A model generated the notes under the pieces. That model was not told where the DNA came from. It was given only the letters and a program-made list of their open reading frames with translations, and made no database searches. A stretch of 57,317 nucleotides of DNA from Salinilacustrithrix flava (GTDB taxonomy: Bacteria; Actinomycetota; Acidimicrobiia; Acidimicrobiales; Salinilacustritrichaceae), in assembly GCA_024128875.1 (NCBI GenBank), contig JAMYFF010000014.1:1-57317 (forward strand), given 5' to 3'. The translations under genes and the position numbers were made by a program. Of the stretch, positions 9,958 to 16,629 are shown piece after piece (position 1 is the stretch's first letter; every line of letters starts with the position of its first letter).

Positions 9958-11526
9958 TTACGCCGGCGGCGACCACCGGACGGCGCCCTCCGAGCAGTGT
10001 GAGGTCGAGGCTGCCTCTCCCTCCAAGCAGGCGCCGTCGACGAGTTCACGATCGCCCAGCGGCTCGTCGAGCTCGACGACGTACGGGACCGCAGGGTTGC
10101 CAGGACACTCGTACTCGCCCTCCGGCGGTAGTGATTCGACCGAGAACGTCACGACCACCCGCTCGGCGTCGGCGGAGACGACTGGTGCCAGGACCTCGCC
10201 TGTCTCGCCCCCGCTGCACCCGAGCCGGGTCACCAACGCCGTGACGGACGTGGCCGACGGGGTCGGAGGGTCGGCAGCGTCCACGTTCCAGACGGCGGTG
10301 TCTCCCTCGGCTCCGGCGGGAGCGTCGGTCGGCCGCCTGTCGACCGTTTCGCCGGTGAAGGCATCGACCACCGCCCGGTTCCCGAGAGGGCGGCGAAGTT
10401 CCACTGTGGTGAGCGTCAGGCAGTACCCGCCGCTCGGCCCGGCGGCCTCCGCTGTCAGCGTGACCGTGTCGTCCGACTCGTCGACCCGGACGCGGTAGTC
10501 GTCGGTGCAGTAGCCGAGTGTCAGGTTCAGGCTCGTGTCATCGAGCACCTCGAAGGCGTCGATGGCAACCGGTCGCCACTGGCTCCCGGCGTCCACGACG
10601 TCGGTGGGGCCGGGGCGCTTCGTGAGCTCGGCGTCGATGCCGGCGGCGCTCAAGAACAGGGCTCCGTCGCGGATCTCCCACGTCGGGTCGGAGTTGAGGA
10701 GCCGGGACAGAGCGCTTTCCGCAGCGCCAGCGGAGCCCTCGCAGCCGACGAGCTCCTGGAAGAACTCTGCGTCGAGGGTGGAGTCGAGGACCTGAACAGT
10801 GCCGCCGAAACCGTTGCACGGGAACGTGCCCGTGAGCGTGCCGTCGCCTCCGATGCCGATCCACGGGTCTCGGTTCGCGCCGGAGAAGTCCAGCACCTCG
10901 CCGTCAGCGCTCACGGAGACGAGTTCCCAGTCGCCGACGGGTGAGGCGCGCTCGGTCGGGGTCGGGTCCGGTAGAGCGAACACGAGACCGTCTCCGTCGT
11001 CGGCAACCAGCCACAGTTCGCCGTCCCGCAGCTCGACGGGCTGACCCAACAGCGCCCAGAGCCGGTCGGCCTCCCGGGCACCGGGCACGGACTCGCAACC
11101 TTGGTCGGTACGCACCGATGGCACGACGATGGTTCCCTTGTCGAGCGCCGTCTCGATCTTGTTTCCGCACCCGTCGTCTCCTTGAACGCGGTCGCCATCG
11201 AAGCGAAGGTTGGCGGTGCCCTCAGCGGGCTGCCGCTCGCCGTCATCGACGGTCGAGACAACATGCCAGAGGCCGTTGAGCTCGTCGCCGGTCTGCGACT
11301 CGTCGGGGCCGGCGACTGTGACGGAGTCGCTGTCGTCGCCGGCGAGCGTGAGGCCGCCCCCGGCCAGGGCGAGGACGGCGAGCACGGCGGCAGCGGCGGC
11401 GAGGAGCCGGGGGCTGCGGGACGCGGGCCGGGACTCGGCCCGGATGCGGGCGGCGTCGAGCACGTCGGCGGGGTTGCCCGGAGGCGTGCGGTCGGCGAGG
11501 CGTTCGAGGCGGTCTTCGAGGGTCAC
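9958..11526 (-). CDS. Membrane-anchored META (HslJ-like) domain protein, candidate partner of the ECF sigma factor
   Basis: A 522-residue protein. Residues 1-42 are charged and cytosolic (MTLEDRLERLADRTPP), 43-63 form one membrane helix (LLAAAAAVLAVLALAGGGL), and the rest is extracytoplasmic. Two META/HslJ-type modules are visible by their GLWHVVS/GDWELVSV starts and paired cysteines (DDGCGNKIET, FPCNGFGG), followed by a C-terminal domain with more cysteines. The GTG at 11526 overlaps the sigma-factor stop by 4 nt. This gene order, cytosolic tail and single membrane span suggest an anti-sigma or signal-sensing role, but no ZAS zinc motif is visible, so the role is inferred from position only. 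Confidence 0.75.
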   Translation of the reverse strand: MTLEDRLERLADRTPPGNPADVLDAARIRAESRPASRSPRLLAAAAAVLAVLALAGGGLTLAGDDSDSVTVAGPDESQTGDELNGLWHVVSTVDDGERQPAEGTANLRFDGDRVQGDDGCGNKIETALDKGTIVVPSVRTDQGCESVPGAREADRLWALLGQPVELRDGELWLVADDGDGLVFALPDPTPTERASPVGDWELVSVSADGEVLDFSGANRDPWIGIGGDGTLTGTFPCNGFGGTVQVLDSTLDAEFFQELVGCEGSAGAAESALSRLLNSDPTWEIRDGALFLSAAGIDAELTKRPGPTDVVDAGSQWRPVAIDAFEVLDDTSLNLTLGYCTDDYRVRVDESDDTVTLTAEAAGPSGGYCLTLTTVELRRPLGNRAVVDAFTGETVDRRPTDAPAGAEGDTAVWNVDAADPPTPSATSVTALVTRLGCSGGETGEVLAPVVSADAERVVVTFSVESLPPEGEYECPGNPAVPYVVELDEPLGDRELVDGACLEGEAASTSHCSEGAVRWSPPA

Positions 11527-12032
11527 TGGTTCCCCTCCTCAGCGAGGGTGGTGGCGAGACGTGAGCGGCCGCGTTCGGCTGCCTTGCGTGCCGCTGCGGC
11601 GGTGCATCCGACGAGCTCGGCGACCTCGTCGTACGGGAGCCCGTCGACGTGGTGCAGGTACAGCACGGCCCGCTCTCGGGGCGGGAGGGCGAACAGGTCG
11701 GCGAGGTCCGACGGGAACTGGTTCGGCGACTGGCTGGCCGGTCCGAGGCGGGCCATTGCGGAGTGGCGCCGCGACCACGATCGCCTCTCGTTGGACGCGA
11801 GGTTCACGATGGCGGTGGTCAGGAACGCCCTGGGGCTGCGGACGGTGTCGGGGTTGTCGAGTTGGAGGTAGTTCACGAGGGCGTCCTGGACGAGGTCGTC
11901 GGGGTCGACGTCGGCGGGCGCAGCGACGCACGCGACGCGGTGGAGGTGCGGGTAGAGCGCGTCGAACCAGCCGTCGTCGTCCTGGCCGCGGGGCCGGAGG
12001 CGTTCTGCTGGCTTGGCGTGCATCTCACCCAT
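11523..12032 (-). CDS. ECF RNA polymerase sigma factor (SigE-family type)
   Basis: A 169-residue ECF sigma factor with region 2 at about 22-90 (DPDDLVQDALVNYLQ is the core-binding 2.2 helix; RAFLTTAIVNLASNERR is 2.3/2.4) and region 4 at about 112-165 (LPPRERAVLYLHHVDGLPYDEVAELVGC helix-turn-helix in two pieces). It directs polymerase to a small regulon. It is translationally coupled to the membrane META protein. A TGTCACA-N16-TGTC pair ends 3 nt before the ATG at 12032, so it may transcribe itself from a leaderless promoter. An alternative ATG at 12023 would only remove three residues. Confidence 0.88.
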   Translation of the reverse strand: MGEMHAKPAERLRPRGQDDDGWFDALYPHLHRVACVAAPADVDPDDLVQDALVNYLQLDNPDTVRSPRAFLTTAIVNLASNERRSWSRRHSAMARLGPASQSPNQFPSDLADLFALPPRERAVLYLHHVDGLPYDEVAELVGCTAAAARKAAERGRSRLATTLAEEGNQ

Positions 12033-12035
12033 AGG

Positions 12036-12062
12036 GACACCGCACGACCCGGTTTTGTGACA
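12036..12062 (-). promoter_or_regulatory. Putative ECF-type promoter of the sigma gene
   Basis: On the minus strand TGTCACA (12062-12056) and TGTC (12039-12036) are separated by 16 nt and lie just before the ATG at 12032. The arrangement resembles the TGTCACA-N15/16-CGTC promoters described for some ECF groups such as ECF41. Autoregulation is inferred. Confidence 0.35.
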
Positions 12063-12142
12063 TCGCTTCCCACAGTGGCCGACGGGCTCCACGCGGGCGT
12101 GGCAGCGCACGGGTGTGGAGGGTCGACGGCACTGTGTCTTCC

Positions 12143-12379
12143 GTGACCGACGACCGCGCCAGCGACGACACGAGTACGGCGATTGTGGAGACGGTCGAGG
12201 TGCCAGCGTGGCTCGTCCACCGCATCCTCGCCGAGAGCATCGACCAGCCGCTTCCCCGGGAAACGTGGGATGCGCTGGATGCGCTGTGCTGCTCGCCGCC
12301 GAGGCTCGTTCCGTTCGACGGCGAGGTTGAGGGGCTGGATGACGGCAGCTCTTCGCTGGGTTCCCTCGGCGACCGATGA
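12143..12379 (+). CDS. Possible small acidic protein, unknown
   Basis: A 78-residue frame divergent from the ECF sigma gene, with protein-like composition (VETVEVPAWLVHRILAESI, then RETWDALDALCCSPPRLVPF) and an acidic C-terminus. GTG at 12143 lies 7 nt after CACTGT, which could be a -10-like hexamer. No family is recognised and there are no membrane segments. It may be the third component of the sigma locus, or a chance frame at the edge of the mobile unit. Confidence 0.4.
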   Translation: MTDDRASDDTSTAIVETVEVPAWLVHRILAESIDQPLPRETWDALDALCCSPPRLVPFDGEVEGLDDGSSSLGSLGDR

Positions 12380-12420
12380 GCGGAGCGCCCGGCGTCAGCC
12401 GCTTGTGAACGCCGTCGGTG

Positions 12421-12814
12421 TCAGAGAGACGGCGGCGGGGGCTTGGTGATCCAGGTGCCGTCGAGGTCGAGGGCCCGTGTCCAGGCGGTGATGTCGCGGG
12501 TCTGCACGGGCTCGGTGCCGGCGAACTTGCGCTGCACGCTGTCGGGGTCGGCGTCGCCGCCGACGGCTCGCGCGAGGCCCGCCGCGCTCGTGGGCCCTGC
12601 CTTCTCCTTGCGGTTCTCGCGGAACCGGGCGCGGCACGCGACCACGAGGTGGTGCTGTAACCAGGCGACGGTCGCCCACCCCTCGACGGTGCGGCGCCAG
12701 TCTTCCTGGTCGACCGCGGCGCGCGGTGGGCCGGTGGGCGGCCATGTCGGCGAGGAACGTCGGGTCGCCCCGATAGCGCCACTTCGCCCGCGGCTTGCCG
12801 AACCGTTCCGGCAC
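12421..12814 (-). pseudogene. Frameshifted small HTH-like gene in the mobile unit
   Basis: Two minus-strand frames together read like one protein of about 130 residues. The N-terminal part (from GTG 12814, with GGGAG 9 nt ahead: PERFGKPRAKWRYRGDP, then FLADMAAHRP) is in one frame. The C-terminal part (VDQEDWRRTVEGWATVAWLQ, then ARFRENRKEK, GLARAVGGDADPDSVQRKFA and ITAWTRALDL) is in another, with the switch at about 12725-12740. The span is 394 nt, not a multiple of three. The second part resembles a Cro/XRE-type helix-turn-helix used by mobile-element regulators. Either a disabling frameshift, an assembly error, or (less likely) programmed frameshifting; no slippery heptamer is evident. Confidence 0.45.
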
Positions 12815-12927
12815 CTCCAAGAACTCCCGCGGCCGAGCAGACCGCCCTCTGGGCGTGGGCGTCCAGCCAGCACGAACGGTGGCAGCCAGACCTGCAAGTC
12901 CTCGTCGCTGCGAGCGTCGGCGCAGGC

Positions 12928-13383
12928 ATGGAGGCACCCGACCTCCGCACCACCCGAGGCTCCGACGTCACCCGTCTCGACGACGGCACCGTCGTCATCG
13001 ACATCCAGGGGCTCCACGCCCGCCGCACCGTGGTACTGCGCCAGTGGGAGGACGCGGTGCTCGCCGCCGCCAGCCGTGCCGGCGACTCGTGGCTGTTCCG
13101 GCCCGACTCCACCTACGACCGCGACGGCAAGAACCTCATCACCGCGCTGCTGCGCCTGACCGTGAACCAGAACCGGCTGCCCGAGCGGCGCATCGACCTC
13201 CGCCGCGGCCGCACCACCTGGATCGTCCGCCTCCTCTCGGCAGGCACGCCGCCGACCGTCCTCGCCCGCGCCGCCGGCGTCAGCGTCCGCTCCCTCTACG
13301 ACTACCTCGCGCACTGCACCGACCCCGACCTCGACGGCAGCGACGAGCACCGGCTGCTCCGCGACCCCAGGCCCCTGCGTTGA
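12928..13383 (+). pseudogene. Tyrosine-recombinase-like C-terminal fragment
   Basis: The frame gives 151 residues from ATG 12928, but protein-like sequence in the same frame continues upstream to about 12835 (ALWAWASSQHERWQPDLQ) without a start codon. The segment VAASVGAGMEAPDLRTTRGSD followed by DGTVVIDIQG resembles the start of a tyrosine-recombinase catalytic domain, whose usual Arg falls near 'APDLRTTRGSDV'. The later KNLITALLRLTV and RTTWIVRLLSAGTPPTVLARAAG parts are integrase-like, yet no terminal catalytic Tyr block is clear. I read it as a truncated or degenerate recombinase. Its TGA overlaps the transposase TTG by 4 nt, so the pair is co-transcribed. Confidence 0.5.
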
Positions 13384-15314
13384 CCTCTGTCCACCCCGAC
13401 GACGTACGGGCTGCGGTCGACGCCGCGCTCGACCGCGCCGACCTGCCGCCCGTCCCGCCCGACGAGCTGCCGGTCCCCGACGGCAACGTCGCATGGGCGT
13501 TGAAGGTCGTCCGGCGCAGCGGCGTCGCCGACGCCCTGGCCGAGTGGAGCACCTCGTGCACCGGCCGGAAGCAGAGCGAGATCACCGTCGAGGGGCTACT
13601 GACGTCGATGGTGCTCCTCGCGGTCGAGGGCAGCCCGATGCTCCTCAACCGGGTCGAGGCAATGGCGTACCGGCGCATCGGCGACGAGTACCGCGGACGG
13701 TTCCGCACCATGAAGCCGACCGACACGGCCCGGCGCCGGAAGGCCGCGTACAAGAACGTCCGCGACCAGTTCCTCCGCATGTGCAAGGCCGTCGACCCGA
13801 GCGCCCTCCCGAAGAACCGGAGGCTCACATGGGAGGACCTCGCACGCGAGGCCGCACGGCGCAGCCAGCACGTCGACGAGGCCGAGGCGTACCGCCGCCT
13901 CCGCTGGATCACCAACCGGCTCCTCCAAGCGTCGTTCGAGCTCCTCCCCCGCAGCGTCCGCCGCCGCTGGCGCGGCACCATCGCGCTCGACGGCACCAAG
14001 GTCCCCGTCCTCGCCGTCGGTCGCGACATCGAGGGCGTGTGGGAGAGCACCGACCCCGACGCCGGCTGGCACGTCCGCACCAACGACATGGACGTCCACG
14101 GCGTCCCCGACGGGCACCCGCCGCCCAAGCGCAGCAAGAGCGTCTGGGCCTACGAGCTCACCGCGGCGATCATGGGATGGGACGAGCCGGTCCGCGGCCC
14201 CGAGGTCGACGAGGACGGCCGGACCGTCCGGCCGGGCGACCGGAAGCCGCACCCCAACCTCGTCCTCGGCTTCGAGCTGCACCGCCCGTCCCCCGACCCG
14301 GGAGGGCAGGCCGTCAGCGTCCTGGAAGGCATCCGGGACCCGTCCCGTCCCATCAGCCGCAGCGACGGCCCGCTCCCCGCGAAATGGTTGGTCGCCGACC
14401 GCGGGTACACGTCGAACGCGAAGGTCGAGGACTTCCACCGGCCCGTCCGCCGCCTCGGGTACAGCCTCGTGCAGGACTACAAGCACGCCGAGCTCGGCGC
14501 CCGCGGCGACGAGGGCGTCGACGGCGCGGTGATGGTCGAGGGTCACCTGTACTGCCACTCGATGCCGGAGTGGCTCGTGAACGCGTCCGTGGACCTCGTC
14601 GCCGGCCGCATCGACGACACGCAGTACCGGCACCGGATCGCCGAGCGGGAGCCGTACCTGTTCCGCCGCAAGAGCGCACTCGGCGACGACCGGACCCGGT
14701 GGATGTGCCCGGCGTCGGGCACGTGCCCGACCGCGATGTGCGGGTTCAAGACGAAGTCGTTCGAGCGTGCCGGGCGCGGCGCCCCCGAGGTTCAGCCCGA
14801 CGCGCAGATCGTGTCGATCGGCGCGAAGCCGAAGGCGTGCGCCCAGGACTCTGTCACCGTCCGCGACGACGCGTTCGAGAAGCACCGCCAGGAACTCCGG
14901 TTCAAGTCGCCTGAGTGGCGCGCCGTGTATGGGATGCTGCGGAACACGATCGAGGGCGTGAACAGCACGTACAAGGACGGCAGCAGCGTGCTGCTGGAGG
15001 TCAAGTCCCGCCGCAGAGTCCGTGGCATCGCCGCCCAGTGGCTGCTCGTGCTCATGCTGGTGTTCGGGGAGAACGTCCGGCGCGTCCGCCGCTGGCAGCA
15101 GGAGCGCGACGAGGCGAACGGCGACCCCAGGAAGAAGGCCCGGTCGGGCCGTCGGCGCCGGAAGGACCGGGCGCGCTGGCAGGCCGAGCGGCACCGGCGG
15201 ATGCTCGCCGGCCTGCCGGTCGCGCCTCCGCCGAGGAACCCGCGACAGCAGGAGATCGCCAGGGCAAGGGACCGGGAGGCGGCGGCGCTGCGGGAGCAGT
15301 TCGCGTCGAGGTAG
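13380..15314 (+). CDS. Large DDE-type transposase
   Basis: Predicted 644 residues from TTG 13380, which overlaps the upstream TGA (TTGA). A helical N-terminal half (residues 30-190) precedes a probable RNase H-like core with three acidic residues in the right order: D204 in GTIALDGTKVPV, D340 in WLVADRGYTS and E525 in MLRNTIEGVNSTYKD. Cysteines at MCPASGTCPTAMCG (about 442-455) may bind zinc inside the insertion domain. The C-terminus is very basic. All core residues seem intact, so it may be active. I do not recognise an exact IS family; related transposase-like proteins beside a recombinase-like frame are known to me from other actinobacteria only in general terms. Confidence 0.75.
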   Translation: MTSVHPDDVRAAVDAALDRADLPPVPPDELPVPDGNVAWALKVVRRSGVADALAEWSTSCTGRKQSEITVEGLLTSMVLLAVEGSPMLLNRVEAMAYRRIGDEYRGRFRTMKPTDTARRRKAAYKNVRDQFLRMCKAVDPSALPKNRRLTWEDLAREAARRSQHVDEAEAYRRLRWITNRLLQASFELLPRSVRRRWRGTIALDGTKVPVLAVGRDIEGVWESTDPDAGWHVRTNDMDVHGVPDGHPPPKRSKSVWAYELTAAIMGWDEPVRGPEVDEDGRTVRPGDRKPHPNLVLGFELHRPSPDPGGQAVSVLEGIRDPSRPISRSDGPLPAKWLVADRGYTSNAKVEDFHRPVRRLGYSLVQDYKHAELGARGDEGVDGAVMVEGHLYCHSMPEWLVNASVDLVAGRIDDTQYRHRIAEREPYLFRRKSALGDDRTRWMCPASGTCPTAMCGFKTKSFERAGRGAPEVQPDAQIVSIGAKPKACAQDSVTVRDDAFEKHRQELRFKSPEWRAVYGMLRNTIEGVNSTYKDGSSVLLEVKSRRRVRGIAAQWLLVLMLVFGENVRRVRRWQQERDEANGDPRKKARSGRRRRKDRARWQAERHRRMLAGLPVAPPPRNPRQQEIARARDREAAALREQFASR

Positions 15315-15349
15315 CGGCAGCGGCCGTTCCGCCGCGCCCGTAGACGAGT

Positions 15350-15375
15350 GAAGCCGGCCTTTCGGGGCCGGCTTC
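15350..15375 (+). terminator. Rho-independent terminator of the transposase operon
   Basis: A perfect 10-bp stem (GAAGCCGGCC / GGCCGGCTTC) with a 6-nt loop, followed within a few bases by a T-rich tract (ttcgcgtttt), lies 35 nt after the transposase stop. The stretch between the transposase stop and 15692 otherwise contains only tRNA-Val and its promoter. Confidence 0.75.
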
Positions 15376-15505
15376 TTCGCGTTTTGACCTCTCCGGCGCC
15401 CCCGATCGTGCCTGCCGGGTGCCCGGACGGGCCGACGGCGGCTGCGGGGCGGTTTCGGAGGGCGTTTAGTGCCTGGGTTTCGACGGTTACGTCGATAACC
15501 CCGAG

Positions 15506-15579
15506 TGGGCGCAGAGGGACTCGAACCCCCGACATCGTCCTTGTAAGGGACGCGCTCTAGCCAGCTGAGCTATGCGCCC
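15506..15579 (-). tRNA. tRNA-Val (anticodon UAC)
   Basis: A complete 74-nt cloverleaf on the minus strand. The acceptor stem GGGCGCA pairs with TGCGCCC, with A as discriminator. The D-arm is GCTCAGCTGGCTAGAGC, the anticodon stem CGTCC/GGACG closes the loop CTTACAA (anticodon UAC, read as Val GUA), and the T-arm contains GGTTCGAGTCC. No CCA is encoded. It lies at the edge of the transposase unit, and a truncated relative sits about 1 kb away at 16571-16629. Confidence 0.93.
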
Positions 15580-15590
15580 GAGGGGGGCGA

Positions 15591-15596
15591 ACGGTA
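15591..15596 (-). promoter_or_regulatory. -10 hexamer TACCGT of tRNA-Val
   Basis: TACCGT on the minus strand, 11 nt before the tRNA 5' end. The same hexamer is found 10 nt upstream of the CAU tRNA and 11 nt upstream of the tRNA-Val remnant. Confidence 0.55.
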
Positions 15597-15692
15597 GCGC
15601 CCCGTGCCCGACCGCACGGGACCTGCGACCCTTCCCGCGCCGCTCGGGGCACGGTGCAATGGGCAGGACCCGCACCACCCGAGGGAGCCCCC

Positions 15693-16538
15693 ATGCCCAC
15701 CTTCGTCGTCCCGCTCGACGGATCGAGCTTCGCCGAGCGCGCCCTGCGCCACGCCGCCGCGCTCGCCGCCCGCCACGCCGGCGGGTCCGGTCGCGGCCGG
15801 GTCCTGCTGGTCGCCTGCACCTGGCCCGAGGACCCGCCGATCGAGGCGCGCCTCCAGGACCGCGCCGACCTGCTCCGCGGCCTGGTCGACGTGGAGGTGC
15901 GGATCCTGGATGGCGCCAACCCGGTCGACGGCATCCTGTCCACCCTCGACGCCGGCCCGGACCGCACCCTGTGCATGGCGACCCACGGGCGGGGCGGGCT
16001 CCGGTCCGCGCTGCTCGGCTCGACCGCGGAAGCGGTGCTGTGCCGGGTCACGGACCCGGTGGTGCTCGTCGGGCCGGCAACGCGCAGCACGGTGCTCCCC
16101 CGCGAGCACGGACGCCTGGTCGCGTGCTCGGACGGGTCGCGGTTCGCGGACGAGATCGTCCCGGTGGCATCGGCGTGGGCCGGCGACCAGGACATGGACA
16201 TGTGGCTCGTCGAGGTGATCCAACCCGACGAGGGCGTCCACGCCCCCGGGGAGCCGCCGGTCCTGGAGCTCCGCCGTGCCGCGGAGGGACGGCTCGCGGC
16301 GCTGACCCAGCGCGTCGACGACGGCGACCGGGAGATCGGAGCCCAGGTCCTCCACGGCACCCCGGCCAGCCGGGCGATCCGACTCTTCGCCGAGGACCTG
16401 CCCGCCTCCCTCATCGCCATGGCCACCCACGGTCGCACCGGGTTGGCTCGCAGCGCGCTGGGCAGCGTCGCCTCCGACGTGACCCGGACCGCGCCCTGCC
16501 CGGTGCTCCTCCACCGCTCGACCCCGGGCACGCCCTGA
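15693..16538 (+). CDS. Universal stress protein, tandem UspA domains
   Basis: A 281-residue protein with two Usp domains. The first begins TFVVPLDGSSFAERAL (residues 3-18) and ends near TDPVVLVGP. The second runs from about residue 140 to the end and carries the ATP-type loop MATHGRTGLARSALGS near the C-terminus; a matching MATHGRGGLRSALLGS loop closes domain one. Tandem Usp proteins in actinobacteria bind ATP and respond to hypoxia, starvation or redox stress. ATG 15693 follows GAGGGAG by 6 nt; the longer upstream frame is unlikely. It is a single-gene unit between tRNA-Val and the tRNA remnant. Confidence 0.92.
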   Translation: MPTFVVPLDGSSFAERALRHAAALAARHAGGSGRGRVLLVACTWPEDPPIEARLQDRADLLRGLVDVEVRILDGANPVDGILSTLDAGPDRTLCMATHGRGGLRSALLGSTAEAVLCRVTDPVVLVGPATRSTVLPREHGRLVACSDGSRFADEIVPVASAWAGDQDMDMWLVEVIQPDEGVHAPGEPPVLELRRAAEGRLAALTQRVDDGDREIGAQVLHGTPASRAIRLFAEDLPASLIAMATHGRTGLARSALGSVASDVTRTAPCPVLLHRSTPGTP

Positions 16539-16551
16539 GCTGCGCGCGGCG

Positions 16552-16579
16552 GGCATCCACGACCGTGACGGGGCGCATC
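16552..16579 (+). repeat. 28-bp direct repeat, copy 1
   Basis: This 28-bp sequence (begins GGCATCCACGACC, ends GGGGCGCATC) is repeated without mismatch at 19543-19570. Copy 1 includes the last 9 nt of the tRNA-Val remnant (its acceptor 3' strand) and 19 nt of flanking DNA. The two copies bound the ATPase gene and the remnant. Confidence 0.9.
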
Positions 16580-16629
16580 CGACATCTTCCTTGTAAGGGA
16601 AGTGCTCCAGCCGGCTGAGCTATGCGCCC
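16571..16629 (-). pseudogene. tRNA-Val remnant lacking the T-arm
   Basis: A 59-nt minus-strand relative of tRNA-Val(UAC). The acceptor stem (GGGCGCA/TGCGCCC), D-arm and an anticodon arm with UAC are intact, including a compensated anticodon stem (CTTCC/GGAAG). However, about 15 nt covering the T-stem and T-loop are missing and the discriminator base is C. It retains a TACCGT hexamer 11 nt upstream (16641-16646). The TAG of the P-type ATPase lies within its first ten bases. It cannot form a normal tRNA. Confidence 0.8.

Larger units (their letters stand above)
12400..15375. mobile_element. Mobile unit: frameshifted small gene, recombinase remnant, DDE transposase
   Basis: The interval holds a small minus-strand gene broken by a frameshift, a truncated tyrosine-recombinase-like frame, and an intact large transposase followed by a strong terminator. 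It ends about 130 nt from the 3' end of tRNA-Val, a common landing place for integrating elements. I could not find convincing terminal inverted repeats, target duplications or a second copy of the tRNA 3' end to the left, so both borders are approximate. Confidence 0.45.

Noticed and set aside
12400..15580. Search for a duplicated tRNA-Val 3' end marking the left border of an island
   Set aside because: No match to the tRNA 3' sequence was seen to the left of the transposase unit, so I do not claim an integrated island with defined att sites.
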